Shown piece after piece: positions 32,449 to 41,587 of a stretch of 42,940 nucleotides of DNA (position 1 is the stretch's first letter; every line of letters starts with the position of its first letter). The DNA is from Tepidiphilus sp. J10. GTDB lineage: Bacteria; Pseudomonadota; Gammaproteobacteria; Burkholderiales; Thiobacillaceae. The position numbers and the translations under genes are program-made. Where the stretch lies: assembly GCA_945897865.1 (NCBI GenBank), contig CAMDHJ010000013.1, positions 1 to 42,940 on the forward strand, written 5' to 3'. The notes beneath the pieces are model-generated. The model did no database searches. It had not been told where the DNA came from and saw only the letters and a list, made by a program, of their open reading frames with translations.

Positions 32449-33081
32449 GTGAAGTACGCAAGCACATCGCTGCCCGCTTGCGTGGACACGCCTCCCTCAA
32501 CTCCCCGTCACATTCAGCGCAATCCCTGCCACGGATTCACGCTGATCGAGTTGCTGGTGGTGATGGTTGTGGTGGGCGTCATCGTGGCTTCGATTCAGCT
32601 CAATCTGTTTTCCGATGATGCGCGGCGGCTGCGCAATGAAGGTGAACGGCTGGCTGCGTTGCTCACCGCGCTGGCGGATGAATCGGTGACCAGCGGTGCA
32701 CCATTGGCGGTGTCGTTCAGTGCTGATGGCTACGCCTTCTGGGAGCGCGATGAGGTCGCGGCAAGTGAAGATGCCGTACGGCAAATGCCGGCGTTGTCGT
32801 CCGAAATTCGCTGGCGGTTGCGTCCCGGCGATGAGTTGTTCAGCGCCCGCAAAATGCAGGCCGAGATCCAGATCGCCGAAGTGCGCATCCGGCAGCGCAT
32901 CTTGTCCCGTTCCGAAACACAGCCGGAACGTGTCGTCTTTTCGCCCTCCGGCATGCATCCGCCGTTTTCCGTGCTGCTGGCGCTGAACGATCTGCGCGTC
33001 CAGGTGGTGTCGGATGCGATCGGCAATCTGCGGGTGGAAGACGATACCGACGAGGTTGGCGACGAGGTTGGCGAGGAATGA
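32449..33081 (+). CDS. gspH: Type II secretion minor pseudopilin GspH
   Basis: This 210-residue minor pseudopilin has the cleavage site CHG|FTLIELLVVMVVVGVIVASIQL followed by LFSDDARRLRNEGERLAALLTALADESVTSGAPLAV, the usual GspH pattern. The leader from the GTG at 32449 is rather long, about 29 residues. No better start lies closer to the cleavage site. The C-terminus ends in an acidic tail with a DEVGDEVGEE duplication. It starts 13 bp after gspG and overlaps gspI by 4 bp. Confidence 0.88.
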   Translation: MKYASTSLPACVDTPPSTPRHIQRNPCHGFTLIELLVVMVVVGVIVASIQLNLFSDDARRLRNEGERLAALLTALADESVTSGAPLAVSFSADGYAFWERDEVAASEDAVRQMPALSSEIRWRLRPGDELFSARKMQAEIQIAEVRIRQRILSRSETQPERVVFSPSGMHPPFSVLLALNDLRVQVVSDAIGNLRVEDDTDEVGDEVGEE

Positions 33082-33464
33082 AGCGCATCGCTCAACCCAA
33101 GCGCTCGTCCAGCGGCTTCACGCTGATCGAAATGCTGGTCGCACTGGCCATCCTGGCGATTGCGCTGGCCGCCGTGCAACGTGCCGTTTCCGGCTCGCTG
33201 GATAACGCGTTCGAACTCAAGCAACGCCTGCTGGCGAGTTGGGTGGCGGATAACCGCCTGGCCGAATTGCGCGCCCTGCGGGTGTTGCCGCCCACCGGCG
33301 AGACGCGCGGCGAAGAAGCCCAGGCTGGCATCGTGTTTCACTGGAAGAGTGACATCAGCAGCACGCCCAATCCCTTTGTCGAACGCGTTGAGATCCGGGT
33401 TACCGCAGCGGCCGAGAGTGACCACGCGCTGGCGATACTGGTGGGCTATCTGGTGAAGCGATGA
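33078..33464 (+). CDS. gspI: Type II secretion minor pseudopilin GspI
   Basis: This 128-residue pseudopilin has leader MKRIAQPKRSSSG, then FTLIEMLVALAILAIALAAVQRA and the GspI-typical SWVADNRLAELRAL. It forms the pilus tip complex with GspJ and GspK. Its ATG overlaps the gspH stop (ATGA). It is separated from gspJ by a 58-bp REP-like element. Confidence 0.93.
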   Translation: MKRIAQPKRSSSGFTLIEMLVALAILAIALAAVQRAVSGSLDNAFELKQRLLASWVADNRLAELRALRVLPPTGETRGEEAQAGIVFHWKSDISSTPNPFVERVEIRVTAAAESDHALAILVGYLVKR

Positions 33465-33490
33465 ACCACGAAACCGCAGTGGATCCGACC

Positions 33491-33548
33491 GTAGGTGCGA
33501 ATTTATTCGCACAAACAACCGCTTGCGTGCGAATAAATTCGCACCTAC
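33491..33548. repeat. 58-bp REP-like inverted repeat (copy 2), inside the gsp operon
   Basis: This is the same 58-bp element as at 2020-2077 but in the opposite orientation, with arms GTAGGTGCGAATTTATTCGC and its complement. It lies in the 141-bp gap between gspI and gspJ. Confidence 0.9.
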
Positions 33549-33605
33549 ATCAGTCAGGCGCGCAATGAAAAGTCACCACATACATTGCCGACAGCGGCTT
33601 CCAGG

Positions 33606-34190
33606 ATGAACCACGCGCGCGGTTTCACTCTGCTGGAAGTGCTGGTCGCGGTGACCATCTTCGCGCTGCTCGGCATGGCCGCCTATTCCGGCCTTGACGC
33701 TGTGCTAAAAGCGCGGGCGCGGCTGGATGACGAGAACCGCCAATGGCGTTCGGTGGCGCTGTTCTGGGTGCGGCTGGAGCGCGACTTGTCCGCCTTCATC
33801 GAGCGCCCGGTGCGGCTGCGCGGCAGCGCGCCACAAGCCGCATTTCTGGGCGAACCGAACGTCATCAGCGAGTACGCGGCGCAGCTTGAATTGACCCGTC
33901 TCGGCGCCGCTGATGCCGGTAGATCGCCGCCTGAACGCGTGGCTTACCGGCTGCGTGAAAGCAAAGTGGAATGGCTGCGCTGGCCGGCATTGGACAGCGA
34001 TCCGCGCGCCACACCGGATGTCGCCGTGCTGCTTGAACGAGTAGCCAGCCTGGAATTCTCCTATCGCGACAAAGACGGCATCTGGCACTTGCGTTGGCCG
34101 CCTGTCGCCGGTTTGAGCCAGCCATCGGCGGTGAAAGTGGTGTTGAAGCTGGAGTCGGGGGAAGCACTGACCCGTTGGTATGCGTATTAA
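33606..34190 (+). CDS. gspJ: Type II secretion minor pseudopilin GspJ
   Basis: This 194-residue minor pseudopilin has a very short leader (MNHARG), then FTLLEVLVAVTIFALLGMAAYSGLDAVL. The family stretch WRSVALFWVRLERDLSAFIERPVR is characteristic. The ATG at 33606 is chosen over an upstream TTG because it gives a standard short basic leader. The gene follows the REP element and is 14 bp from gspK. Confidence 0.92.
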   Translation: MNHARGFTLLEVLVAVTIFALLGMAAYSGLDAVLKARARLDDENRQWRSVALFWVRLERDLSAFIERPVRLRGSAPQAAFLGEPNVISEYAAQLELTRLGAADAGRSPPERVAYRLRESKVEWLRWPALDSDPRATPDVAVLLERVASLEFSYRDKDGIWHLRWPPVAGLSQPSAVKVVLKLESGEALTRWYAY

Positions 34191-34204
34191 GGGTATGCGT
34201 TGGT

Positions 34205-35134
34205 ATGCGCATTAGGCAAAAACATCAGCAACAACGCGGCATTGCGCTGATCACGGTGATTCTGATTGTCGCGCTGGCAACCACGGTGGCCAGCTTTGTT
34301 GCCTGGCGGCAGCAGGTCTGGACACGCCAGGTGGAAAACCTGCGCGATGCCGCTCAAGCGGCGGCGGTAGCTCGCGCCGGCTTCGACTGGGCGGGCGTCA
34401 TTCTGGTTGAAGACAAGCGCAAGAATCAGATCGACCATCTCGGCGAAGCGTGGGCGCAGCAAGTTGTATTGCCGGTGGAACGCGGGCGCGTCGCGGGCGG
34501 ACTCAGCGATCAACAGGCCCGTTTCAATCTCAACAATCTGGTGCGTGGCAACCAGATCAGCGGCATCGACATTGCCGCTTTGCAGCGTTTGCTGGTCAGC
34601 CTCGAATTACCCGCCACGTTGGTCGATCCGCTGGTTGATTGGCTTGACCCGGACAGCCTCGTTTACAGCGCCGATGGCGCCGAAGATGCGTATTACCTGG
34701 CGCTGCCGCAGCCCTATTTCACGGCGAATCGCGGCCTCGTCGATCTGTCCGAATTGCTGTTGGTGCGAGGCTTCGAGCCGGACATGGTGGATAAACTGGC
34801 CCCCCATGTCTGCGTGCTGCCAACCCCGACACCGGTCAACATCAATACCGCCAGCCCAGAAGTGCTGGCTGCCGTCATCCCCGGCTACAGCCTGGACGAT
34901 GCCCGCAAATGGGTGGCCGAACGTGGCAATGGCAGTCAGACGCTGGCTGAATTTCGTGGCAAGCTGAGTCCAGCCCAGGCATTGGGTTTGCAGGAAAGCC
35001 TGCTTAGCGTCAGCAGCGACTTCTTCCAGGTCGATCTCAGCGTTGAATTTGGTCGTGTGCGGCAACGACATTTGGCGCTTTATCAGCGCCAAGGGCAGAA
35101 TTGGCCGCTGTTGCTATGGATGCAGCAGCGTTGA
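34205..35134 (+). CDS. gspK: Type II secretion minor pseudopilin GspK
   Basis: This 309-residue protein is the large pilus-tip pseudopilin. After the leader MRIRQKHQQQRG it has IALITVILIVALATTVASFVAWRQQVWTRQ, without the usual glutamate at mature position 5, which is normal for GspK. It also has FNLNNLV and a helical domain LLVSLELPATLVDPLVDWLDPDS. The ATG at 34205 is part of a local duplication of GTTGGTATGCG that also lies at the gspJ end (34174-34190). Confidence 0.93.
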   Translation: MRIRQKHQQQRGIALITVILIVALATTVASFVAWRQQVWTRQVENLRDAAQAAAVARAGFDWAGVILVEDKRKNQIDHLGEAWAQQVVLPVERGRVAGGLSDQQARFNLNNLVRGNQISGIDIAALQRLLVSLELPATLVDPLVDWLDPDSLVYSADGAEDAYYLALPQPYFTANRGLVDLSELLLVRGFEPDMVDKLAPHVCVLPTPTPVNINTASPEVLAAVIPGYSLDDARKWVAERGNGSQTLAEFRGKLSPAQALGLQESLLSVSSDFFQVDLSVEFGRVRQRHLALYQRQGQNWPLLLWMQQR

Positions 35135-35171
35135 TCCGTTTAACTCCAGCGAGCCCCTTTCGAGGTATTTC

Positions 35172-36407
35172 GTGAAACGTCTGTTCATTTCCCTACCTGA
35201 TCCACTGCCGGAAAGCCTGGATGGCATTGCCTGGCGTTTGCCAGGCGTGGAACCCGGCGCCCAGTCAGAGCAGGGTCTGTCGGCAACTGCGGTGAACCTG
35301 CCCAACGTCGATGAAATCTGGCTGGCGTTGCCGGCCGGCCGCGTTTTGCTCAGCAGCCTGACCCTGTCACGCCGCGCGTTGCGACAGTTGAACGGCGCCT
35401 TGGGCAATGCGCTGGAAGATCAGTTGATGCTGGATCCGACGCAGGTGCATGTGGCCCTTGGCAAAGCGCGGGTGCCTGATGTTCACCCGGTTGCGGTCAT
35501 CGACATCGCCTGGCTGGAACAGGCGCTGGCGCTGTGCCGGCGGCATGGCATCGAACCCTTCGGGGCAATTCCCGAGACGCTGCTCTGGTCGGCGGTTGCG
35601 GAAGTCGCCGAGGGGCATTGGTGCGCACGCTGGCGCGGCCATGCCGGCTTTGTCCGCTCCGCTGCCAGCGCCGGATTCGCGCTCGACGATGGCGACGCGG
35701 AAACGCCGCCGCTGGCACTGCAACTGGCATTGGCAGAAGCGCGACGGCAACCTGCAACGTCAGGCAGCCTCCCCGGCGGCATCGTGCTCGAAGCGGAAGT
35801 CGATGTGGATGCCGCAGCCTGGAGTCGCCAGCTCGATTGCCCGGTGCTGCTGCAATCTCTGCGTGCCGACCCGCTACCGCCCGCCATCAATCTGCTGCAA
35901 GGGCCTTACGCCTCGCGGCGGCGGGGCAGCAGCGGCTGGTTTGCCGATCTGGTCAGCCGCCAGCATCTTGCGAAATATCGTCTTGCCGCCGGCATTGCCG
36001 CTGCCGCTTTGGCGGTCCATGTATTGGGCACGCTGGCCGACTGGGCCCGCTTGTCACACGAAAACAGCCAACTGCGCGCCGAAATGCGGCAGGTGTTTCA
36101 GGAGACTTTCCCGCAAACCCAGGCCATCGTCGATCCCTCCTTGCAAATGCGGCGACAGCTGGCCGATCTGCGACGCGCGCGCGGTTATGTCGAGAACGGC
36201 GACTTCCTGCATGCGGTCAACGCCATCGCCGGCCAGGTCAGCGGCGTCAATCAATTGAGCTATGAAAACAGCCGACTCACCCTGGTTCAGCCGCTGGCCA
36301 CCGATATGAATGGCTTGCAAGCCGCACTCGCCACACAGGGCTATCAGATGACTTCGCAAGGCGAATCCGGCAACCAGTCCGTCACCCTGGAAAGGAGCCA
36401 GCCATGA
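35172..36407 (+). CDS. gspL: Type II secretion inner-membrane protein GspL
   Basis: This 411-residue inner-membrane assembly protein has an actin-like cytoplasmic domain (about 1-270), a membrane helix near 285-305 (YRLAAGIAAAALAVHVLG) and a periplasmic ferredoxin-like domain. GspL normally recruits the GspE ATPase to the membrane. I chose the GTG at 35172 because it follows CGAGGTATTTC; the longer open frame overlaps gspK. It overlaps gspM by 4 bp. Confidence 0.9.
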   Translation: MKRLFISLPDPLPESLDGIAWRLPGVEPGAQSEQGLSATAVNLPNVDEIWLALPAGRVLLSSLTLSRRALRQLNGALGNALEDQLMLDPTQVHVALGKARVPDVHPVAVIDIAWLEQALALCRRHGIEPFGAIPETLLWSAVAEVAEGHWCARWRGHAGFVRSAASAGFALDDGDAETPPLALQLALAEARRQPATSGSLPGGIVLEAEVDVDAAAWSRQLDCPVLLQSLRADPLPPAINLLQGPYASRRRGSSGWFADLVSRQHLAKYRLAAGIAAAALAVHVLGTLADWARLSHENSQLRAEMRQVFQETFPQTQAIVDPSLQMRRQLADLRRARGYVENGDFLHAVNAIAGQVSGVNQLSYENSRLTLVQPLATDMNGLQAALATQGYQMTSQGESGNQSVTLERSQP

Positions 36408-36898
36408 GTTATTCCGCCCGTCTGCAAACCTACTGGGATGGACTCGCCAGCCGTGAACGCAATCTCATCGCCGTCGGCCTGTTCGTCATTCTGCCGGTTG
36501 GCCTCTATCTTTATGTCTGGCAACCGGTCCAGGCCGAGCGCGCTCGCCTGGCGATCCGTGTCGAACAACTGCGCGGCGAACTGGCACAACTGCGCGCCGA
36601 TAGCGAGGAGATCAAACGTTTGCGCGGGCAGGCGCCGATCCGATCCGGCAGTAATCTGGAAGTCACGGCACGCCAGGCAGCAGCGCGTTTCGGCTTGCCC
36701 GATGTGCCCGGTGCAATGACCGCGCAGGGCAATGACCGTTTGTTGGTCAATCTGGAAGCAGTCGCTTTCGATGCCTGGGTGCGCTGGCTGGGCGAACTCG
36801 GCGTGCAGGGCGTCAGCCTCGCCAGTTGCAAGGTCGAATCACTGCCCATGGCCGGGCAGGTCCGGATCAAGGCGACCTTGGCGAGGACCGCATCTTGA
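36404..36898 (+). CDS. gspM: Type II secretion protein GspM
   Basis: This 164-residue inner-membrane protein has one N-terminal helix (NLIAVGLFVILPVGLYLYVW), then a coiled-coil stretch (ERARLAIRVEQLRGELAQLRADSEEIKRL) and a C-terminal ferredoxin-like domain. It pairs with GspL. The ATG overlaps the gspL stop, and AAAGGAGCCAGCC provides a strong SD. Confidence 0.9.
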   Translation: MSYSARLQTYWDGLASRERNLIAVGLFVILPVGLYLYVWQPVQAERARLAIRVEQLRGELAQLRADSEEIKRLRGQAPIRSGSNLEVTARQAAARFGLPDVPGAMTAQGNDRLLVNLEAVAFDAWVRWLGELGVQGVSLASCKVESLPMAGQVRIKATLARTAS

Positions 36899-37674
36899 AT
36901 GCGGTGCCAGTGCAGCCGCGTCTGCGCGGCAAATTGATCGCAGCGGGCCTGTTCTTCTATCTGCTCTTCCTGACCCTGCAAACGCCGCTAGCCTGGCTGG
37001 TGGCGCGCGTGCCTGCCGAGAGCCCGATCCAGTTGCATCAGGCCAGTGGTTTCGCCTGGAACGGCAGCGTGCGCAAAGTCATCTGGCAAGCCGAATCCGA
37101 CCGTATCGATCTCGGTCGGCTGGACTGGCAGTGGCGGCCGGGTGAACTGCTGGATGGCCGCATCGGCTTCGATTTTCAACTCGGCCGTGCCGTCAGCACC
37201 ATCCATGGCAGCGCCATGCTGGGACGCAACAACCTGGTGCTGAACAATCTGCGCGGCAGCGTCGATGCCGCCTTGCTGGGTTTCGTTTCACGTCCGCTGA
37301 GTTTGTTGCAACCCCAGGGCAATGTGTTGCTTGATGTGGACAGCTTGTCGCTGACGCGCAAACGTATTCATGGCAGTGGCCGAGTTGATTGGCAAAACGC
37401 GAAAAGTGCCCTCGTCGCCGCGCCTCTGGGCGATTACCGGGCGAAATTCAATGCCGACCCGGACGGCCGCCGCATGCTGATTGATGTGCAAACCCTGCAA
37501 GGCCCGCTGAGCATGAACGGCAACGCAGAATATCTGCCGGGCAAGGAATTGCGGGGAACACTCCGTTTGACACCGCCGCCGGCGGAGGGCGGCCAGATCT
37601 ATCGCCCGTTGCTCAGTTTGCTGGGCAGGCCGGATGCAAACGGCACCTGGGTTCTGGTATTCACTCAACGCTGA
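36895..37674 (+). CDS. gspN: Type II secretion protein GspN
   Basis: This 259-residue bitopic membrane protein has an N-terminal helix (LRGKLIAAGLFFYLLFLTLQTPLAWL) and the GspN pattern PIQLHQASGFAWNGSV, DWQWRPGELLDGRIGFDFQLG and LEYLPGKELRG-like sequence. I chose the TTG at 36895: it overlaps the gspM stop (TTGA) and lies 7 nt after GAGGA. A GTG at 36904 is the alternative. It is the last gene of the cluster. Confidence 0.85.
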   Translation: MNAVPVQPRLRGKLIAAGLFFYLLFLTLQTPLAWLVARVPAESPIQLHQASGFAWNGSVRKVIWQAESDRIDLGRLDWQWRPGELLDGRIGFDFQLGRAVSTIHGSAMLGRNNLVLNNLRGSVDAALLGFVSRPLSLLQPQGNVLLDVDSLSLTRKRIHGSGRVDWQNAKSALVAAPLGDYRAKFNADPDGRRMLIDVQTLQGPLSMNGNAEYLPGKELRGTLRLTPPPAEGGQIYRPLLSLLGRPDANGTWVLVFTQR

Positions 37675-37686
37675 ATGCGGCAGTCT

Positions 37687-37760
37687 GTAGGATGGGCCAA
37701 GCGCAGCGGGCCCATCACGCTCACTGCATTGATGGGCCCGCTACGCTTGGCCCATCCTAC
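37687..37760. repeat. 74-bp REP-like inverted repeat between convergent genes
   Basis: GTAGGATGGGCCAAGCG with GCGGGCCCATCA, and the complementary arms TGATGGGCCCGC and CGCTTGGCCCATCCTAC, form a long stem. It lies between gspN and the convergent glycosyltransferase and could terminate both transcripts. Confidence 0.88.
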
Positions 37761-37838
37761 GATTTTTTTCGTGCCACGCGAGTATCCGGAATTCACCACC
37801 CAAACGCGGCCGGGATCAGAAAATCTGAACATAGGCTT

Positions 37839-39041
37839 TTAAGCAACATCAATCTTCGCCAGGCAAAACGCAACCAGCCGGTCCAGCGTAGCCGACACGG
37901 AATAACCGGCGTGCTGCTCGGCAAAGCGCCTGGCCCGCTCGGCATAAGCTTCGTCAGCCAAGGCTTGCTGCAAGGCCGCGCCAATCAAACGCGCGTCATT
38001 GGGCAAGACTTTCCCGACTCTGAGTTCTCCCACACGCACGGCAAACATCGACTGTTCCAGATGGTTGGGCAGCATCAGTAACGGCACGCCAGCCAACAAC
38101 GCCTGGCAGCCCAGACCATTGCCGGCATGGTGAATGACCCAATCCGCGTTGGCCAACACTGCGGCCATGTTTTGCGGGTGCGTGCGTAGAGCGATATTGG
38201 GTTTGCTCAATCTAGCCGCCACGTCTTCCGGCAGGTCTGCTGCGTAGGCGAGAACCCGGCAAGGCATTCTGGCCAACTGATTCAGCACCGGCTCCAACAT
38301 GGCATGCCTGCTGTTGAGGTAAACGAAAACACGTTTGCCCTGCCCATCAGGCCAGACTGGCGACTCGCCCCAGTTCTGCGCATACAGCGGACCAAAGTAG
38401 TCAGCCGGACCCCGTTCCGGATAGTGGTCCAGTAGCGGCAAACCCAGCAGACAGGTGTCAACGTTCTGGAACAGATCCGACAGGCGCTCCAATGGCGTCA
38501 TGCGCAAGCTGACCAACGTCTGGTTGGCGGTCGCCAGCACACGCGCTTCCACCTCATGCATCACCGGCAGCAGTTCCGAACCCTGCCAGTAACGCATGTT
38601 GGGAAATGGCTGCGCCAGGGGTGGAATACCGAACGGTGAATCGGCAAACACAACAGGCACATCGCCACCGCGCAGGGCAAGCAGCAAGCTGGGCGCATGA
38701 TTGGCGACGATCAGACAGGGTGCGATGGCATCGACCAGATTGCGCCAGCCCCGCGCCAAACCGGTAAGGCCTGAGGCACTCAGCCACCCCTTGCGGGCGA
38801 GGATGCCGGCGTAATTGATTGGTTCCGGGATATTGCCGGGGCCAGACAACCAGACAGGCGATTGCACCAGCCGCACGCCGAGTGGACCTAACGTGGCTTC
38901 AGCACTGGTCAGATTCTGGCTGGCGACCCAGATTTCGAACCCCAACGCTTGCAGCCGCTCGGTCAGCAACATGAACTTGGTGACATGCCCGAGTGCGCCG
39001 CCCAGCTCCCAGGCCAGCAGAATGCGCGGTTTTGCCGACAT
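37839..39041 (-). CDS. GT1/UGT-like glycosyltransferase
   Basis: This 400-residue cytoplasmic GT-B-fold protein starts [30 protein letters not shown]. The C-terminal nucleotide-sugar region has ADWVIHHAGNGLGCQALLAGVPLLMLPNHLEQSMFAVRV, the pattern of UDP-glycosyltransferase/MGT-type enzymes. The donor and acceptor are unknown. Its ATG shares one base with the stop of the subtilase gene (TGATG), so the two are translated together. It could glycosylate a lipid or secondary metabolite, but a link to the protease is only positional. Confidence 0.85.
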   Translation of the reverse strand: MSAKPRILLAWELGGALGHVTKFMLLTERLQALGFEIWVASQNLTSAEATLGPLGVRLVQSPVWLSGPGNIPEPINYAGILARKGWLSASGLTGLARGWRNLVDAIAPCLIVANHAPSLLLALRGGDVPVVFADSPFGIPPLAQPFPNMRYWQGSELLPVMHEVEARVLATANQTLVSLRMTPLERLSDLFQNVDTCLLGLPLLDHYPERGPADYFGPLYAQNWGESPVWPDGQGKRVFVYLNSRHAMLEPVLNQLARMPCRVLAYAADLPEDVAARLSKPNIALRTHPQNMAAVLANADWVIHHAGNGLGCQALLAGVPLLMLPNHLEQSMFAVRVGELRVGKVLPNDARLIGAALQQALADEAYAERARRFAEQHAGYSVSATLDRLVAFCLAKIDVA

Positions 39042-41542
39042 CAAGGCGTGCGCGGCCGGCTCACAACGCGATTGGCTTCCGCGTATTCCACCTGTAGCGA
39101 TGCGCTTAGCGCGCGTTCGGCCCGCGTACGATCAGCCGCATCGGCAAAGTCGGCAAGAAACAGCCGGGGTGAGATTTCCTCGATCCGTGTCGCGCCCTGC
39201 GCTCGCAACAAGGCATCGGCGTCAACAGCAGGTTTGACCTTGACCAGCAACTGCCGCTCGACGCGCAACTCAATGGCGAGCGTGTCAGCCTGAGCGGCCT
39301 CGGCTACCGGTTTTTCGGGTGGCCGGAAGAACGCGCCGGCATTGGCGTCAGGCACCAATGCTTCCGCCAGCCAGGCCAGCGGCCATAGCAGCGTGCGTAC
39401 ACCGGCACGCAGCCAGTCGTGACGCGCGATGAAATTCGCCAGTGGCGGACTGGCACGGTAATAAGCATGGACGAATGCACGCCCCACTGCATTCGTCATC
39501 AGATAAACGTCACGGAATTGCCGCAACGCATTGACTCTGGGATGCAGCGCGCTGCCGTAGGCGGCAGTGGCGATGAAACAGCCGACATGGGTGCCGCCGT
39601 CGCCAGACTCATTTGGTGTAATGACAACCGCCGGGGAGTAGTTGGAGAAACCAGCCGCCTCGCTGTGTGCACGCACCCGGTAGCGGTATTCGGTATCGGC
39701 TTTGACGCTGTCATCCTGATATTGCGTGCGATTGGCGGACAAGTTGGCGATTTCGCTGAACAGCCCGCCGCCGGTAGCGCGTTCAACCCGGTATCCGCTT
39801 TCCCGCGCCGAGCGGTCGCGCCAGGTCAAGGTCACGACCAGCCCCTGGCCGTTGGCTTCAAGCGTATCTGGTGCCAATGGCGCAGTGAGCAATTTGACTT
39901 CGTTGCCGGGGGCGGAATCGCCAACGCCGTTGTAGGCGCGGACGCGGTAACCGTTGTAAGTGCCTTCGCCGGTCAGCACGGACGTATCCTGATAGATCAA
40001 GGTTGCGCTGGTCAGTGTCGCAATCGTGGTGAAATCCGCGTCAGGATCGCTGCGGCGTTCCAGCTTCCAACCGGTTTCGATCGTGGAATCATCCAGCCAG
40101 GACAGATCGACACGGCTATCGTTGATTTTGCTGGCGAAAAAATGAGAAGGCTGAACCGGCACACTGCCGTTCAGGTCGTAATCCATCGCCGCAGCCAGAT
40201 CCAGGCGTCCGCCAGTCACCGCCAGGCCGGCCAGTGCCGTAAGCCGATGGGCGGAGAGGAGCAGGATTTCCCGCACCTGGAACATGGACAGCTCCGGGCG
40301 ATGCGATTTCAGCAACGCAGCAGCGCCGGCCACCTGCGGGGCTGCCATCGAAGTGCCGCTTTCGTAACCATAGCCATCGGCACTCTGAATCAACGTGCTG
40401 TAGATATTCTTGCCGGGCGCAAACAGATGCACCCGCTGCGCACCGAAACTGGACGACCCGCCACGGGTGTAGCTGGCGCGTTGATCGAATTGATCCGAAG
40501 CCCCAACGGCAAGCAGATTGTTCAGCGCATAACTGGCCGGATAGGTGGGAATGCTGTCGTTGTCGCAACCATCGTTGCCCGCCGCAATGGCAACCAATAT
40601 GCCGGCAGCGCGGGCGCGATCCAGCGCCTCGCGCTCACTTTGACTGGCGCTGTCGCCGCATCCGTAGGCAATTGATATGTTGATTACCTGCACCTGCTCG
40701 GCAATCGCGTAGTCGATGGCGGCGACGATATTCGAAGACGCGCCAAAACCATCTGCCGCCAGAACCTTCAACGGCATCAGGCTGACCTGCCAGTTAATGC
40801 CGGCAACGCCCTCGCTGTTGTCGCCAACCGCACCGATGATGCCGGCGACATGGCTGCCATGACTGTCGTCATCCATCGGGTTATTGTTGTCAGAGACAAA
40901 GTTCCAGCCATGAATGTCGTCGATTTTGGGATGGTAGGTGCCGTTGTTGGTATCCGTCCAACCATTCATGTCGTCGTCGATGCCATTGCCAGGAATCTCG
41001 CCGGGATTGGTCCAGACATTGCCGGCCAGATCGGGATGGGTGTAATCAATGCCGGTATCCAACAACGCCACAATCACGGTTGACGATCCGGTATCGCGGT
41101 CCCAGGCGGTCACCGCACCGATATCCGCACCCGCCGTACCGGTGACGCTGTTGACGTTCTGGCCGGTGTTGCGCAATGCCCATTGCAGGTTAAAGCTGGT
41201 GTCGTTGGGAGTAGCCGCCTTGCGCACGATGTAGTTGGGCTCGGCGTATTCGACATCCGGCTGACGCGCATACCAGCGCTGCATGCCTTGCACGTCCATA
41301 CCAGCGGCCAGATGCAGATGCGCCAGACGACCGGAGCGCCCGATGCGCCCCGCGCGGATGCCCGCGCGTGAACTTGCGGCACTGGCGAGCGCTTGGTCGG
41401 TCTTGTACTTGACCAGCAACTCGCCCTCGCGATAAAGCGGCTGGGTGGTGACCAGGGAGCTGGCCTGGGCATATGAATCGATTGCCACCTGCATCGGCAG
41501 CAATGCAAGGACAGACAGCATGCAAAAGGAGCGTAGGGTCAT
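39041..41542 (-). CDS. Secreted S8 subtilisin-like protease with FnIII, CFI-box and a second propeptide-like domain
   Basis: This 833-residue exported serine protease has a signal peptide ([20 protein letters not shown] region). An I9/fervidolysin-like propeptide lies at 38-106 (GELLVKYK to [10 protein letters not shown]). The catalytic domain has D162 ([14 protein letters not shown]), H228 ([10 protein letters not shown]), oxyanion N323 (AAGNDG) and S398 ([12 protein letters not shown]). Two fibronectin type III-like domains follow (about 465-643), then a CFI-box ([29 protein letters not shown]) at about 655-720. The last 70 residues (RQLLVKVKP to [10 protein letters not shown]) repeat the propeptide pattern. 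The upstream TTG is rejected in favour of the ATG at 41542. It may use the nearby type II secretion system (inference). Confidence 0.93.
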   Translation of the reverse strand: MTLRSFCMLSVLALLPMQVAIDSYAQASSLVTTQPLYREGELLVKYKTDQALASAASSRAGIRAGRIGRSGRLAHLHLAAGMDVQGMQRWYARQPDVEYAEPNYIVRKAATPNDTSFNLQWALRNTGQNVNSVTGTAGADIGAVTAWDRDTGSSTVIVALLDTGIDYTHPDLAGNVWTNPGEIPGNGIDDDMNGWTDTNNGTYHPKIDDIHGWNFVSDNNNPMDDDSHGSHVAGIIGAVGDNSEGVAGINWQVSLMPLKVLAADGFGASSNIVAAIDYAIAEQVQVINISIAYGCGDSASQSEREALDRARAAGILVAIAAGNDGCDNDSIPTYPASYALNNLLAVGASDQFDQRASYTRGGSSSFGAQRVHLFAPGKNIYSTLIQSADGYGYESGTSMAAPQVAGAAALLKSHRPELSMFQVREILLLSAHRLTALAGLAVTGGRLDLAAAMDYDLNGSVPVQPSHFFASKINDSRVDLSWLDDSTIETGWKLERRSDPDADFTTIATLTSATLIYQDTSVLTGEGTYNGYRVRAYNGVGDSAPGNEVKLLTAPLAPDTLEANGQGLVVTLTWRDRSARESGYRVERATGGGLFSEIANLSANRTQYQDDSVKADTEYRYRVRAHSEAAGFSNYSPAVVITPNESGDGGTHVGCFIATAAYGSALHPRVNALRQFRDVYLMTNAVGRAFVHAYYRASPPLANFIARHDWLRAGVRTLLWPLAWLAEALVPDANAGAFFRPPEKPVAEAAQADTLAIELRVERQLLVKVKPAVDADALLRAQGATRIEEISPRLFLADFADAADRTRAERALSASLQVEYAEANRVVSRPRTP

Positions 41543-41587
41543 GGCTGGCCAGTGGGTAAGAAATAAAGGCAAAGCGGGGCGTTTGTT

